Shown in pieces: positions 43,525 through 53,277 of a stretch of DNA of 64,000 nucleotides. Position 1 is the first letter of the stretch. Every line of letters begins with the position of its first letter. This DNA is from Sphingomonadaceae bacterium PASS1. GTDB lineage: Bacteria; Pseudomonadota; Alphaproteobacteria; Sphingomonadales; Sphingomonadaceae. Position numbers and translations under genes: made by a program. The stretch is from positions 1 through 64,000 of the forward strand of contig NKIR01000008.1 in the NCBI GenBank assembly GCA_002255985.1, given 5' to 3'. Under the pieces are notes generated by a model. The model did not search any database. It saw only the letters and a program-made list of their open reading frames with translations, and was not told the DNA's origin.

Positions 43525-44703
43525 ATGCTAAATACTGCTTTTTCACCATGGCCCAACTACACCGACGAAGAGATCGATGCAGTTGCGGCCACATTACGCT
43601 CGAACCGGGTCAACCAATGGACCGGAGAGCATGTCCGTAGCTTTGAAAACGAATTCGCATTATGGTGTGGCACCGACCAAGCTGTTGCGGTTGCCAATGG
43701 CACATTAGCTCTCGATCTTGCGCTGAAAGCGCTCAATATCGGTGCCGGAGATGAGGTGATTGTTACTCCGCGAACTTTCATGGCGTCTGTTTCCAGCGTC
43801 GTGACCGCCGGCGCAACCCCGGTTTTTGCAGACGTCGATCCTGATTCGGGCACTATCAGCGCAAGGACAGTGGCACCCTGCATTAGTTCGAAGACAAAGG
43901 CGATCCTGCCGGTTCATTTAGCCGGCTGGCCAGTTGATATTGCCGCGATTCGGACGCTGACCGGTGGTAAAAATATCGCAATAATTGAAGATTGCGCCCA
44001 GGCGCACGGAGCTAGGGTAAGAAATGAACCCGTCGGTGGACTTGGCGATATCGGCGCATGGTCGTTCTGTCAGGACAAGATCATGACTACCGGAGGGGAA
44101 GGAGGCATGGTGACATGTTCGAACCCAAATTACTGGGAGCGTATGTGGTCATATAAAGATCACGGAAAAAGCTGGGATGCTATGTTCAATCGCACACATG
44201 CTCCTGGCTTTCGGTGGGTACATGAAAACATCGGCACCAATTGGCGAATGCTGGAAATGCAGGCAGTCATAGGCCGTATTCAGCTGAAACGTATGGCGGC
44301 ATGGACGCAACGCCGCACCGCCATCGCACATCAGATTCACGCTGCGTTGCAACCATTTGCCAATACTATTCGATCGCCCTTACCGTCTTCGGAATATGTC
44401 CACGCATTCTATCGCTTTTACGCTTATGTCCGGCCATCGGGTCTTAGAAGCGGCTGGGATCGCGATCGGATTGTGGCAGAGTTTTCTAAGTTAGGTGTTC
44501 CGCTGTTTCAGGGCAGCTGTTCCGAAGTGTATCTGGAGAGGGCCTTCGACGACACCGCCATACGCCCTGCACAACGCCTTCCTGTTGCACGCGAGCTTGG
44601 CGAAACCAGCCTAATGTTTCTGACCCACCCTACGTTGACCGATGACGAAGTCGAGAAAACGTGCGATGTCATAAACTGGGTTATGTCAGAGGCTTGCGGG
44701 TAA
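43525..44703 (+). CDS. DegT/DnrJ/EryC1/StrS-family sugar aminotransferase (PglE-like)
   Basis: 392 residues (MLNTAFSPWPNYTDEEID); the ATG at 43525 is preferred over an in-frame TTG twelve codons upstream. A PLP enzyme that turns a 4-keto sugar nucleotide into a 4-amino sugar. Motifs: GTDQAVAVANGTLALDLALK near residue 50, IIEDCAQAHGA with the PLP-binding aspartate near 152, and the Schiff-base lysine in SFCQDKIMTTGGEGG near 182. It is followed at eight bases by the PglC-like gene and then the acetyltransferase, the order expected for a bacillosamine-type pathway. The matching 4,6-dehydratase (PglF) is not in the window. Confidence 0.85.
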   Translation: MLNTAFSPWPNYTDEEIDAVAATLRSNRVNQWTGEHVRSFENEFALWCGTDQAVAVANGTLALDLALKALNIGAGDEVIVTPRTFMASVSSVVTAGATPVFADVDPDSGTISARTVAPCISSKTKAILPVHLAGWPVDIAAIRTLTGGKNIAIIEDCAQAHGARVRNEPVGGLGDIGAWSFCQDKIMTTGGEGGMVTCSNPNYWERMWSYKDHGKSWDAMFNRTHAPGFRWVHENIGTNWRMLEMQAVIGRIQLKRMAAWTQRRTAIAHQIHAALQPFANTIRSPLPSSEYVHAFYRFYAYVRPSGLRSGWDRDRIVAEFSKLGVPLFQGSCSEVYLERAFDDTAIRPAQRLPVARELGETSLMFLTHPTLTDDEVEKTCDVINWVMSEACG

Positions 44704-44711
44704 CACAGTCC

Positions 44712-45311
44712 ATGCCACGTGCCGTTGATATTTTGATTGTTGCATTGCTTGCACCGCTTGTCTTTCCACTATGTGTCATACTGTGCGCATTGGTTGCGTT
44801 CGATGTTGGCCGGCCGATATTCTTCCGGCAACTGCGGCCCGGATTTAAGGGGTCTATATTTGCGATCTATAAGTTTCGCACAATGACGGACGCTTGCGAC
44901 GGGGCCGGAGTGCCATTACCTGACGGTCAGCGTCTGACAAGGTTTGGAAAATTAATGCGCGCAACGAGTTTGGACGAACTGCCGTCACTCCTCAATCTGG
45001 TCCGAGGCGAGATCCGTTTGGTGGGACCCCGGCCACTACTAGTTGAATATCTCGAACTGTATACGTCCGAGCAGATGCGGCGTCACGATGTACCACCGGG
45101 CATTACCGGCTGGGCACAGGTCATGGGCCGCAATAAATTAACGTGGGACGAAAAGTTCTCGCTAGATCTATGGTATGTCGACAACAGAAGTTTTTCTCTC
45201 GATGTGAAAATCTTGGTGCTGACGATCTGGCGAGTCATTTCCCGTAACGGGATCAGCGCGGACGGCGAAGTAACGATGTCAAGGTTCAAGGGAAGTGGAG
45301 AACTGAAATAG
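44712..45311 (+). CDS. PglC-like phosphoglycosyl transferase (bacterial sugar transferase)
   Basis: 199 residues (MPRAVDILIVALL), a short form with one N-terminal membrane hairpin. It has the family motifs YKFRTMTDACDGAG, ATSLDELPSLLNLVRGEI with the catalytic Asp-Glu pair, VGPRPLLVEYLELYTSEQ, and PGITGWAQV. It moves a sugar-1-phosphate onto undecaprenyl phosphate. The size matches PglC rather than the long WcaJ/WbaP forms. The ORF is open 17 codons upstream, overlapping the aminotransferase, but the ATG at 44712 fits the family. It is a second possible initiating enzyme besides the WecA-like protein. Confidence 0.88.
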   Translation: MPRAVDILIVALLAPLVFPLCVILCALVAFDVGRPIFFRQLRPGFKGSIFAIYKFRTMTDACDGAGVPLPDGQRLTRFGKLMRATSLDELPSLLNLVRGEIRLVGPRPLLVEYLELYTSEQMRRHDVPPGITGWAQVMGRNKLTWDEKFSLDLWYVDNRSFSLDVKILVLTIWRVISRNGISADGEVTMSRFKGSGELK

Positions 45312-45313
45312 TT

Positions 45314-45952
45314 TTGAGGGGCATATTTGGAGCGGGCGGATGTGGCCGAGGCATCATGCCGTTGTTACGTTGGCAAATGCCAGACGTAAGTTCGAGTTCG
45401 ATGGTTTTTGTTGATGACAATTTGGCAGGCAAGCAGGTGAACGGGCATGCCGTTTTGAGTTTCAACGATTTCGTTTCGTCCCGAGCAGAGGACAAAGCGA
45501 TCGCTCTGGCCGTTGCTAGCCCCGCTACACGCGAGATGGTCGCATCGCGTTGTATCGATGCAGGTCTCGCTTTTTTTAATGTATCGGCAAGTAATGTAAT
45601 TCAAATGGACAATTTGGTTATTGGTGAGGGGGCTTTGCTTTCTCCCAACGTAGTTCTGACCAGCAACATCCTTATTGGAAAGCATTTTCATGCCAACATT
45701 GGCAGCTATGTCGAACATGATTGTGTCCTCGGCGACTGTGTGACCTTCGGTCCTGGGGTGAAATGTAACGGGAATGTCCATATCGGCGACGGTGCATATA
45801 TCGGGGGGGGTGCCATCATTCGGCAAGGGCGATGCGGAAGCCCGCTGCGCATTGGAAAAGGTGCGGTCGTAGGCATGGGCGCGATTGTTCTGTATGATGT
45901 CCCGGACGGGGTTACGGTGGTCGGGAACCCAGCCACTATTTTACCACGCTAG
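45314..45952 (+). CDS. Sugar O/N-acetyltransferase, left-handed beta-helix (PglD/NeuD-like)
   Basis: 212 residues with a TTG start two bases after the upstream stop. An N-terminal Rossmann-like part (IFGAGGCGRGIMPLL) binds the UDP-sugar. From about residue 95 a run of hexapeptide repeats (VIGEGALLSPNVV, ILIGKHFHANIG, HIGDGAYIGGGA, RIGKGAVVGMGA) forms the acetyl-CoA-binding beta-helix. The catalytic histidine candidate is in YVEHDCVLG near residue 138. With the aminotransferase and PglC-like enzyme this would make and mount an acetylated diamino sugar. It ends convergent with the GT4 gene at 45965. Confidence 0.85.
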   Translation: MRGIFGAGGCGRGIMPLLRWQMPDVSSSSMVFVDDNLAGKQVNGHAVLSFNDFVSSRAEDKAIALAVASPATREMVASRCIDAGLAFFNVSASNVIQMDNLVIGEGALLSPNVVLTSNILIGKHFHANIGSYVEHDCVLGDCVTFGPGVKCNGNVHIGDGAYIGGGAIIRQGRCGSPLRIGKGAVVGMGAIVLYDVPDGVTVVGNPATILPR

Positions 45953-45964
45953 CGAAAGCTTCAA

Positions 45965-47053
45965 TCAGCGATCAATTGTGTGATTGTCGCTTATGGCATC
46001 GAAAAAGGCAGTTAGTCGTGGTATGTTCGATGCTAACGAGTAAAATTGTTCGACCTTCGATCGCCCTGATACTCCCATTCGTTCGCGAAGGTGACGACTT
46101 CCACCCAGCGTTGAGATGGCACGAGACCAGTCTAAATCCGTCCTCGCCAGAAAGCCAACATCTGGCGTCACTATTTCCCGATTCACGCCCACCGGAGATG
46201 CAATTACAGGTTTGCCACACGCCATGTACTGGATGAGTTTATAACCACACTTACCTCGCTCGAACGGTGTGTCAGCCAAAGGCATAATCCCTATGTCGAT
46301 CTTGTTGAGCAATGTTACTTCACTATCTTCTGTCCATGGATGCGCTTCTACTGGAAACCTTGTATTTTCCAAGGCGGGAATACCGATAGTAAGCAGGCGG
46401 AACGGCGTTAAAATCGCTGCTTTGTCAAGAGCAGAGATTACGTTGACCAGAAGGTGCCTGGTGGCGGGGCTGCCGATCCATCCAAGCGTCAGCGGCCGTT
46501 CGCAGTCATCAGCGGGCAAGTGTTCGTATTTGGGCGTATCCACGACGGTAGGAAAATCAACGACATTACGTGCACCATGTTGCCGGGCGTAGTTACCAAG
46601 GTAGCGATTGCCGGCAGTTACGCCACTGGAATGCGCCAATAGTATATCAAGTCGGTTACTCAGCAATTTACGGACAAGGAAACTGGAGTGCTGATCGTAG
46701 TTATGAAAAATGGCATCGTCGAAATCAACCACGTAGGGGACACCCGTCATTGCAATCAGACGCTCCATGATTGGCGGTGCGAAAGGGAACAACTCCTTTT
46801 CGATCCACAGAATATCGTATCCACGCGCGCTGAACAACGCAGCTAATCGCCGCGAATATGCCTGCAAGACTTTCACAAACGGACGCTTACCCTCGCCGCG
46901 ATAGAGCCGTTGCAGATAATCATCGTCGAAGAATGGAGAGAATTCGATATGATATCCGGCCGTGTCCAACGCAGGCTTGTAAAGGGCAAACCGAACGCGA
47001 CTGCTAGCGCCCATAAGCTCATAGCGGGTGAGTGCCAGAATTTTTTTTGCCAT
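45965..47053 (-). CDS. GT4-family glycosyltransferase
   Basis: 362 residues, GT-B fold. The N-terminus has YELMGASSRVRFALYKP. The donor domain has LTLGWIGSPATRHLL near residue 200 and FERGKCGYKLIQYMACGKPVIAS near residue 285, typical of GT4 enzymes in polysaccharide clusters. It is the last gene of the long minus-strand operon that starts at 56192, 11 bases after the EpsG-like gene. Its sugar specificity cannot be read off. Confidence 0.8.
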   Translation of the reverse strand: MAKKILALTRYELMGASSRVRFALYKPALDTAGYHIEFSPFFDDDYLQRLYRGEGKRPFVKVLQAYSRRLAALFSARGYDILWIEKELFPFAPPIMERLIAMTGVPYVVDFDDAIFHNYDQHSSFLVRKLLSNRLDILLAHSSGVTAGNRYLGNYARQHGARNVVDFPTVVDTPKYEHLPADDCERPLTLGWIGSPATRHLLVNVISALDKAAILTPFRLLTIGIPALENTRFPVEAHPWTEDSEVTLLNKIDIGIMPLADTPFERGKCGYKLIQYMACGKPVIASPVGVNREIVTPDVGFLARTDLDWSRAISTLGGSRHLRERMGVSGRSKVEQFYSLASNIPRLTAFFDAISDNHTIDR

Positions 47054-47064
47054 GGAATGCTCGA

Positions 47065-48090
47065 TTAATATTCAAAAATCAGTTTGTCGCGAATTCCTAA
47101 ATAAATAGACGCCACTCCATAGGCCGCAACGAAAAATGCCGGTATCCAATCCTGGGGCGTCCTGTTCCGATCAAATGCGATGAACAACAATCCGACGGTG
47201 AAAATCTCACGAAGCCGATGGCTGAATACTGGAAATTGAAGGAAAGAAAATGCAACGCACAAAGAAGTGGCAGTCATGTAAATGTATATAATTTTGTAAT
47301 TATTTTTGTGAAATCCCAAAATAAACGATGAAATCAGAACTATAAAAGGTAAAATTATAGCTACAGAATAGATGTTTACTGTATCGTTATTCATGGCATA
47401 TGTTGTTGATCTCATGTAAGCATCGGCCGCAACACTGAATTGGCTAGCTAAATCAATTAAGAAGAAAGAAAATAGATAAATTACTACTGATATAGCTGGC
47501 AAAGCGAAGGCAACAAATTTCCGAATCGTGCTTTTGTCGTGAAAATAGGCTGCCATTACGAAAGGGATCATGACAATTGAAGTATAGTGAAAGTTAAATG
47601 CAATATATGTTAAAATTATTGGCGCTATTAATTTTTTTTGAAAAGATAAATGCAAAGCCAGCAAACAAAAGGACAAAGATAATGAAATTCTTATTTGTGT
47701 GTACTCATGTATCGGATAAATGATTAAAATGTAACTAAAAATTGCTAGTGGCCAGTATTTTAGATAATAACGAAATATAAAAAATTTTATAGACAGTGAA
47801 GCAGTTATAACTATTGTTGAAAATAGTTCATAAGGAAATCTCAAAACCCATTTTGCAAACCATACTGTGTAGACATATGCTGGTTCAAATCTGACATAGT
47901 TCCAGTTTATCGAGTTATCCATTTGATCATAGAACGCAACATAGTCCCAGTAATCAAATCCGTATCCTAATAAACGATAGCCAGAAATAAATGCCAGCGA
48001 CATACTTAAGACAGAAATTAGTAACAATTCCCAGAGCAGTGACGTTTTGGCGGTGGATGTTTCTCGTACGATTTTTGAGACGCTGTTCAT
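47065..48090 (-). CDS. EpsG-family polysaccharide polymerase-like membrane protein
   Basis: 341 residues (MNSVSKIVRETS), about ten membrane segments. The start at 48090 overlaps the stop of the upstream GT2 gene by ATGA; the frame is open 41 codons further but that would lie inside the GT2 gene. It has the pattern of EpsG proteins: GYGFDYWDYVAFYDQM, then FEPAYVYTVWFAKW near the second and third segments. EpsG acts like Wzy, joining repeat units in the periplasm. The gene is strongly AT-rich compared with the rml genes upstream. That is usual for polymerases swapped between serotypes. Confidence 0.8.
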   Translation of the reverse strand: MNSVSKIVRETSTAKTSLLWELLLISVLSMSLAFISGYRLLGYGFDYWDYVAFYDQMDNSINWNYVRFEPAYVYTVWFAKWVLRFPYELFSTIVITASLSIKFFIFRYYLKYWPLAIFSYILIIYPIHEYTQIRISLSLSFCLLALHLSFQKKLIAPIILTYIAFNFHYTSIVMIPFVMAAYFHDKSTIRKFVAFALPAISVVIYLFSFFLIDLASQFSVAADAYMRSTTYAMNNDTVNIYSVAIILPFIVLISSFILGFHKNNYKIIYIYMTATSLCVAFSFLQFPVFSHRLREIFTVGLLFIAFDRNRTPQDWIPAFFVAAYGVASIYLGIRDKLIFEY

Positions 48091-49025
48091 TGGGTACACC
48101 GATTTGCGCTGGATTGAGCTCCTCTTCTTTGCCTGAAAATTTTCAGGCCTTTGTTGACCTCGCTTGCTCCACAAAGACCCAAAGTTGCTAACGCATGAAC
48201 CCTTCGGACCCAAGGCTCAACCGTTATCATAAGTACCTTTACGATTTTGGATTGCCACTTAGGAAGGTGCTTCTGAGCAAATCGTAACCGCCCCTCCATT
48301 GAATACGCTAATCGCTGCGCCTTGATGTTCTCGCTCGTACCGCCGCCTTTATGAAAACATTGAATTTCGGGTCTATATCTAATTCTTCCCCCAGTATCTT
48401 GAATGCGCTTTGATAGATCTAGATCCTCGAAATAGACAAAAAAATCTTCGTCAAATCCCCCAACTGCTTCAAATACACTCCTGCGAACCATGTAGAAAGC
48501 TCCGATGACATGGGGCACATCACGACTAGTCAAGTGATCGAATTCAGCCATGATTATCGGAGGAAATATCCGTGGAACAAGCGATGATAACCCCGTTGCC
48601 TCTCCGATAAGCGTCCTTAAATCAGGTATACGGGCACAATGCCGCTGAACTTTATCATTCTCGTCATGAAGTTTTATCCCGCACGCCGCGTAGGCTTTTC
48701 CTTCTGTCGAGTTCAGGAAAGCTACCGCCCGAGATATTGTGTCGCTCTCGACACGCGTGTCTGGGTTAAGTAGCAAAATTAGTTCTCCGGAACCAAGACG
48801 GGTGCCGGTGTTGCAGGCTGTGCCAAATCCGACATTTTCGGTATTTTTAATAACGACAATTCGATCGTCCATCGGGATGACCTCAATGGATTGATCGGTT
48901 GACGCATTATCGACTACAGAGATAGTCGAAACGTCCTCTGAACCACTGGCCAGAATAGATTCCACTGCTTCCTTAGCCTGCACTCCGCTGTTCCAGTTGA
49001 CAAGGACCACATCAACACATCGCAC
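48087..49025 (-). CDS. GT2-family glycosyltransferase (rhamnosyltransferase-like)
   Basis: 312 residues. Motifs: VVLVNWNSG at the start, VVDNASTDQS near residue 36, a DxD-like NPDTRVES near residue 86, and GGFDEDFFVYFEDLDLSKR near residue 188. Many members of this subgroup transfer L-rhamnose from dTDP-rhamnose, and the four rml genes are in the same operon. Rhamnosyl transfer is therefore a reasonable inference. It is downstream of the flippase and coupled by overlap to the EpsG-like gene. Confidence 0.82.
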   Translation of the reverse strand: MRCVDVVLVNWNSGVQAKEAVESILASGSEDVSTISVVDNASTDQSIEVIPMDDRIVVIKNTENVGFGTACNTGTRLGSGELILLLNPDTRVESDTISRAVAFLNSTEGKAYAACGIKLHDENDKVQRHCARIPDLRTLIGEATGLSSLVPRIFPPIIMAEFDHLTSRDVPHVIGAFYMVRRSVFEAVGGFDEDFFVYFEDLDLSKRIQDTGGRIRYRPEIQCFHKGGGTSENIKAQRLAYSMEGRLRFAQKHLPKWQSKIVKVLMITVEPWVRRVHALATLGLCGASEVNKGLKIFRQRRGAQSSANRCTQ

Positions 49026-49127
49026 TAATTCATTTCCCTACAATCAACCGGACATCCGCTACCACTAGGCTTAAACCGCACCCATCGATCAAATCCGATC
49101 ACCGAATTTAGTCCGTTCATTAAATGC

Positions 49128-50411
49128 TTATTTTGTCAGCACGGCATCTCGCCTCTGATCGTCGGTCGGCCGTGCCATAAACATGAGTCGGATAAAGCAG
49201 TATAGTGCAAGGAGACCAAAGGCAACGACATGGGCGATTACGGGCGCAAACGAACCCCAAATTACCGCACCGAAAATCGCGATGACAACGAACCCAATAT
49301 TTGAAACCACCTCAATCAGGCCGTAATGTAAGATTTTTTGCCGTGTGATTAGCGTGTGTGCGTAGAACCATGTGAAGACTCTCATTACGTCGCCGGCTAA
49401 TTGATACGGCAAAAGCCTTCCTGCCTCAGTAAATTTTTTTGAGAATAAAATTTCAACCAACGTCTCAGAAAATGTCGACAATATGATACAAATTAATATG
49501 AAAATTGGCATGATAAATTTTGCAGCGTGTGCAACCGTTTGAAAAAGGGCAAAATCGTTTTTCGATGATGCAAGTTTAGGGACAAGATATACTGAAAGAA
49601 CTGCTGCAATAATAGATCCGTTTAGTATAGATATTCTATTGACGGTATCCCAAATGCCTGCATGTTCCAATCCAGAGTTGTTGATGATATGACTGCGAAC
49701 GGCAAACTGAGCTAGATTAATCGTAATGCCGCTTACGCCAGCCATTATTACATACCGAAATAAATCTTTGGCCAAAGGCTTCGCCACGCTTTGCGTAAAG
49801 TTGCTGAAGGCGAACCAAGGCACGCTGCGAAGCCAGCAAATAGCAACCAGAAACAGCGTGCCCTGATAAGTCGCGGTTGCGATAAGCGCACCGGGTAGAT
49901 CGTAAAACCATGCCATCACTGCGGTGAAAACCAATATCAACAACGAGCTGATTACGTTTATGCAGACGAGCGAAATGACGTCTTGTTTTCCTGTGACGAT
50001 AGCGGTCAGCATGGATGCGAATGCAAACAGCGGAATGGTCATCGCAGCCGCAATTATCACATAGAAGTATCCTGCGTCCTTCAATAACCAACTGGCTAGA
50101 TCGTAAGAAAATATAATCCCCAGCAGCGTTAGCGGCAGACTGGTAACCATAACTGCCAGAAAGGCGGTTGCGAAAAATTTCAGTTGTTGCGGCTCATCCC
50201 CTTCGTGCCGGGCCGTCATGATTGTTATTCCATTACTCATCGCCCCCGCCGATAACGTGGAGGACAGCGCAAAGGCATTTTGTAGCTGGGAAATTAGAGC
50301 AAATCCGGCAGGCCCAGCGGTGATTGCAACGACTTTGTTGATCAGGAGCCCGCATAACAGCCTGACCCCGGTCGACAGTCCAGACAGTAGAGAGATACGT
50401 GCAAGGTTCAT
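49128..50411 (-). CDS. wzx: O-antigen/exopolysaccharide flippase (Wzx-type)
   Basis: 427 residues from the ATG at 50411 (MNLARISLLSGL); the frame continues 51 codons into rmlA but that is overlap. Twelve or so membrane segments. The opening LSTGVRLLCGLLINKVVAI, QLQNAF and the GITIMTARH segment resemble WzxE-type translocases that move lipid-linked units to the periplasm. It lies 26 bases after rmlA on the same transcript. It is distant from the other flippase at 2676-4121, so each cluster has its own. Confidence 0.85.
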   Translation of the reverse strand: MNLARISLLSGLSTGVRLLCGLLINKVVAITAGPAGFALISQLQNAFALSSTLSAGAMSNGITIMTARHEGDEPQQLKFFATAFLAVMVTSLPLTLLGIIFSYDLASWLLKDAGYFYVIIAAAMTIPLFAFASMLTAIVTGKQDVISLVCINVISSLLILVFTAVMAWFYDLPGALIATATYQGTLFLVAICWLRSVPWFAFSNFTQSVAKPLAKDLFRYVIMAGVSGITINLAQFAVRSHIINNSGLEHAGIWDTVNRISILNGSIIAAVLSVYLVPKLASSKNDFALFQTVAHAAKFIMPIFILICIILSTFSETLVEILFSKKFTEAGRLLPYQLAGDVMRVFTWFYAHTLITRQKILHYGLIEVVSNIGFVVIAIFGAVIWGSFAPVIAHVVAFGLLALYCFIRLMFMARPTDDQRRDAVLTK

Positions 50412-50436
50412 CTGATACAACCGGATGCTTGCGCAA

Positions 50437-51306
50437 TCATGTTGAGTCAGCCAGCGCCAGCAAGCTTTTGCCATAAGCGGTCTTTTCGAAAAATTTCCCG
50501 CGTTGGCGCAACTGGTCCGCATCGATAAACCCTTGACGGTAAGCGATCTCTTCGAGGCAACCAATCATCGTCCCAGTGCGGTTCTGGATCACCCGGACAA
50601 ATTCCGAGGCCTCGACTAGGCTGTCATGCGTTCCGGTGTCCAACCACGCATAGCCCCGGCCCATCCGCTCGACATACAACTCGCCCATTTCCATATAAAG
50701 GCGGTTTAGATCGGTGATTTCCAGTTCGCCGCGCGCCGAAGGGCGGACCTGCTGCGCAAGTTCAACGACTCTGTTGTCGTAGAAATACAGACCGGTGACG
50801 GCAAAGTTCGATTTCGGTGCCGAAGGCTTTTCCTCGATGGACAACGCCTTGCCGCGGTCGTCGAGCTCAACCACGCCGTATGCAGTTGCATCCGCCACCT
50901 GATACGCAAACACTGTGGCACCTGATCTGCGGTTTGTAGCGCTGGCCAGCAAAGCCTGAAACCCGGCACCGTGAAAAATATTGTCTCCAAGCACCAGCGC
51001 CGCCGGCTGATCATCGATAAATTCGGCACCAATATGAAATGCCTGGGCAAGACCCTCAGGCCGGGGCTGAACTGCGTAATCGAAACGCAACCCAAGCTCC
51101 CCGCCGTCGCCGAAGAGCCGGCGATAATTGTCGATATATTCTGGTGAAGAGATGATCTGAATTTCGCGGATACCCGCCAGCATCAACGCCGACAATGGAT
51201 AGTATATCATTGGCTTATCATAAATCGGCAGCAACTGCTTGTTGATCGCAAGTGTAGCAGGGTGCAATCGAGTCCCCGATCCTCCAGCCAAAATCAGTCC
51301 TCGCAT
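50437..51306 (-). CDS. rmlA: Glucose-1-phosphate thymidylyltransferase RmlA
   Basis: 289 residues, the family length. It makes dTDP-glucose from dTTP and Glc-1-P, the first step to dTDP-L-rhamnose. The N-terminus carries the nucleotide-binding LILAGGSGTRLHPATL and the lysine in NKQLLPIYDKPMIYYPL; LVLGDNIFHGAGF and YAWLDTGTHDSL are also as in RmlA. It overlaps rmlD by 13 bases. Confidence 0.95.
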   Translation of the reverse strand: MRGLILAGGSGTRLHPATLAINKQLLPIYDKPMIYYPLSALMLAGIREIQIISSPEYIDNYRRLFGDGGELGLRFDYAVQPRPEGLAQAFHIGAEFIDDQPAALVLGDNIFHGAGFQALLASATNRRSGATVFAYQVADATAYGVVELDDRGKALSIEEKPSAPKSNFAVTGLYFYDNRVVELAQQVRPSARGELEITDLNRLYMEMGELYVERMGRGYAWLDTGTHDSLVEASEFVRVIQNRTGTMIGCLEEIAYRQGFIDADQLRQRGKFFEKTAYGKSLLALADST

Positions 51307-52193
51307 TTCGATGTCTCCTCACGCTGCATATATTCGGCCACGATTGCGTTTACCGCATCTTTCCAGGGCCGCAGCTTTATCCCCAGCTCTGCTTGAATTT
51401 TGTCAGTTGAAAGCCTCGAATTCTCCGGACGCTTGGCCGGAGTAGGATATTGCTCCGTTGTGATAGAACTTATGAAAGGCGCGTTATATCCGGCGTCAGC
51501 CGCACAGGCAAAAATCTGTTCTGCCAAGCCGTGCCAGCTAGTCGAGCCACCGTTAACCGCATGCCAAGTTTTACCGGTCGCTGCAGACTGCATTATTACC
51601 TTTAAGATGACCTCAGCCAAATCGTCGGCGCCGGTCGGGCAGCCGAACTGGTCGCTAACAACCGCAATATTGTCTCGTCCAACTCCTAGCCGAAGCATTG
51701 TTGTCAGAAAGTTTTTTCCACCCGCGCTGAGCACCCACGCGGTCCTCAATATAGCATGATCCGGGTTTGCTCTTCTGATCCGAGCTTCACCCTCTGCCTT
51801 GCTCGCTCCATAAATGCCTAATGGCGCGATTGGATCGCTTTCGGTGTAAGCATTGGCCTTGGCGCCATCAAATACATAGTCGGTGGACAAATGAATAATA
51901 GGAATACCTAACCGAGCGGTAAGTGCGGCCAGTGCCCCCGGCGCCTTTGCGTTTGTGGCGAATGCTTGCTCAGGATCTGTTTCGGCTTGGTCGACAGCTG
52001 TGTAAGCTGCGCAGTTGACCACATAGCTCCATTGATTTGAGCCAATGAAATCTTCCATCGAATCCGGATTGGTAAGATCGAGCCTGTCGCGGCCCGGCAG
52101 GCAAACGTCATACCCTCGCGAAGCAGCCAGCTTAGCAAAAGCGCCGCCCACCTGTCCGCTTGCGCCGGTTACAAGGATCGGGTCGATTGTCAT
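51294..52193 (-). CDS. rmlD: dTDP-4-dehydrorhamnose reductase RmlD
   Basis: 299 residues from the ATG at 52193, which shares a base with the rmlB stop (TAATG). It carries out the last step, reduction of dTDP-4-keto-L-rhamnose. The Rossmann motif is GASGQVG near residue 9; the catalytic threonine is in LSTDYVFDG and the YGASKAEGE segment holds the Tyr and Lys of the SDR active site. Overlap with rmlA by 13 bases suggests tight coupling. The order rmlC-rmlB-rmlD-rmlA is complete here. Confidence 0.95.
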   Translation of the reverse strand: MTIDPILVTGASGQVGGAFAKLAASRGYDVCLPGRDRLDLTNPDSMEDFIGSNQWSYVVNCAAYTAVDQAETDPEQAFATNAKAPGALAALTARLGIPIIHLSTDYVFDGAKANAYTESDPIAPLGIYGASKAEGEARIRRANPDHAILRTAWVLSAGGKNFLTTMLRLGVGRDNIAVVSDQFGCPTGADDLAEVILKVIMQSAATGKTWHAVNGGSTSWHGLAEQIFACAADAGYNAPFISSITTEQYPTPAKRPENSRLSTDKIQAELGIKLRPWKDAVNAIVAEYMQREETSKCED

Positions 52194-53266
52194 TATCCAA
52201 GGATTGCCTGGCCTAAGCGCTCTCCACGATAGCTGCCGTCGATGATGGCCTCCCACCAATCCCGTCGCTCAAGAAACCACGCGATGGTTCGCTCCATTCC
52301 GGTCTCGAATGTCTCTAGCGGCACCCATTGAAGTTGTTCACGAAGTTTGGATGCATCAATTGCATAACGGAAGTCGTGACCGGGCCGGTCTATGACAAAG
52401 CTTATTTGGTCACGGTAGCTACCTCCATCAGCACGCGGCTGCAGGCGATCCAGCGTGTCACATATCGTTTCAACGACTTGCAGATTGGTACGCTCTGAAT
52501 TCCCCCCGACCATATAGCTATCACCAATGGCACCCCGTTCGAAAACAGATTGAATCGCACGCACATGGTCATCGACAAACAGCCAGTCGCGAATATTGTC
52601 TCCCTTACCGTAAATCGGCAGCGGCTCGCCTGCGAGGCACTTGATAATCATCAGCGGGATCAGTTTTTCGGGAAAATGATAGGGGCCATAATTGTTTGAG
52701 CAGTTTGTCAGAACGACCGGCAAGCCATACGTATGATGCCACGCGCGCACCAGATGGTCAGATGCCGCTTTGGATGCAGAATACGGTGAACGCGGATCGT
52801 AAGCAGATTGCTCGGTAAAGAAACCCTGTTCGTGCAGTTCCCCGAAAACTTCATCGGTGGATACGTGATGAAAACGAAACGACGCCTTACGGTCATCCGG
52901 CATTGCACGCCAGTGAGCGGTCGACGCCGCGAGGAGCGAATATGTACCCACGATGTTAGTCTGAACAAACTGCCCCGGTCCGTCGATCGACCGATCGACA
53001 TGACTTTCGGCAGCCAGATGCGTCACGATGTCAGGCTGGATTTTCGCAAAAAGTTTAGCCAGCAATTCGCCGTCGCAAATGTCGCCGTGTACGAATTGAA
53101 AGCGATCGCTTTCGGCAATTTCTGCGAGAGACGTTAAGTTACCCGCATATGTGAGCGCGTCGATTACAACGACCTGGTATTCTGTTTCGGCAATCAGGTT
53201 GCGTACAAGCGCGGAACCGATAAAACCGGCACCGCCGGTAACGAGAACGGTTCGACTAGATGTCAT
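52193..53266 (-). CDS. rmlB: dTDP-glucose 4,6-dehydratase RmlB
   Basis: 357 residues from the ATG at 53266, with GAAAGG eight or so bases upstream; a TTG five codons earlier would fall on that site. It removes water from dTDP-glucose. Seen: [16 protein letters not shown], the [15 protein letters not shown] segment, STDEVFGEL with the catalytic Asp-Glu pair, and [15 protein letters not shown] with Tyr/Lys. Full length for the family. Confidence 0.95.
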   Translation of the reverse strand: MTSSRTVLVTGGAGFIGSALVRNLIAETEYQVVVIDALTYAGNLTSLAEIAESDRFQFVHGDICDGELLAKLFAKIQPDIVTHLAAESHVDRSIDGPGQFVQTNIVGTYSLLAASTAHWRAMPDDRKASFRFHHVSTDEVFGELHEQGFFTEQSAYDPRSPYSASKAASDHLVRAWHHTYGLPVVLTNCSNNYGPYHFPEKLIPLMIIKCLAGEPLPIYGKGDNIRDWLFVDDHVRAIQSVFERGAIGDSYMVGGNSERTNLQVVETICDTLDRLQPRADGGSYRDQISFVIDRPGHDFRYAIDASKLREQLQWVPLETFETGMERTIAWFLERRDWWEAIIDGSYRGERLGQAILG

Positions 53267-53277
53267 GAAGTAGCCTT

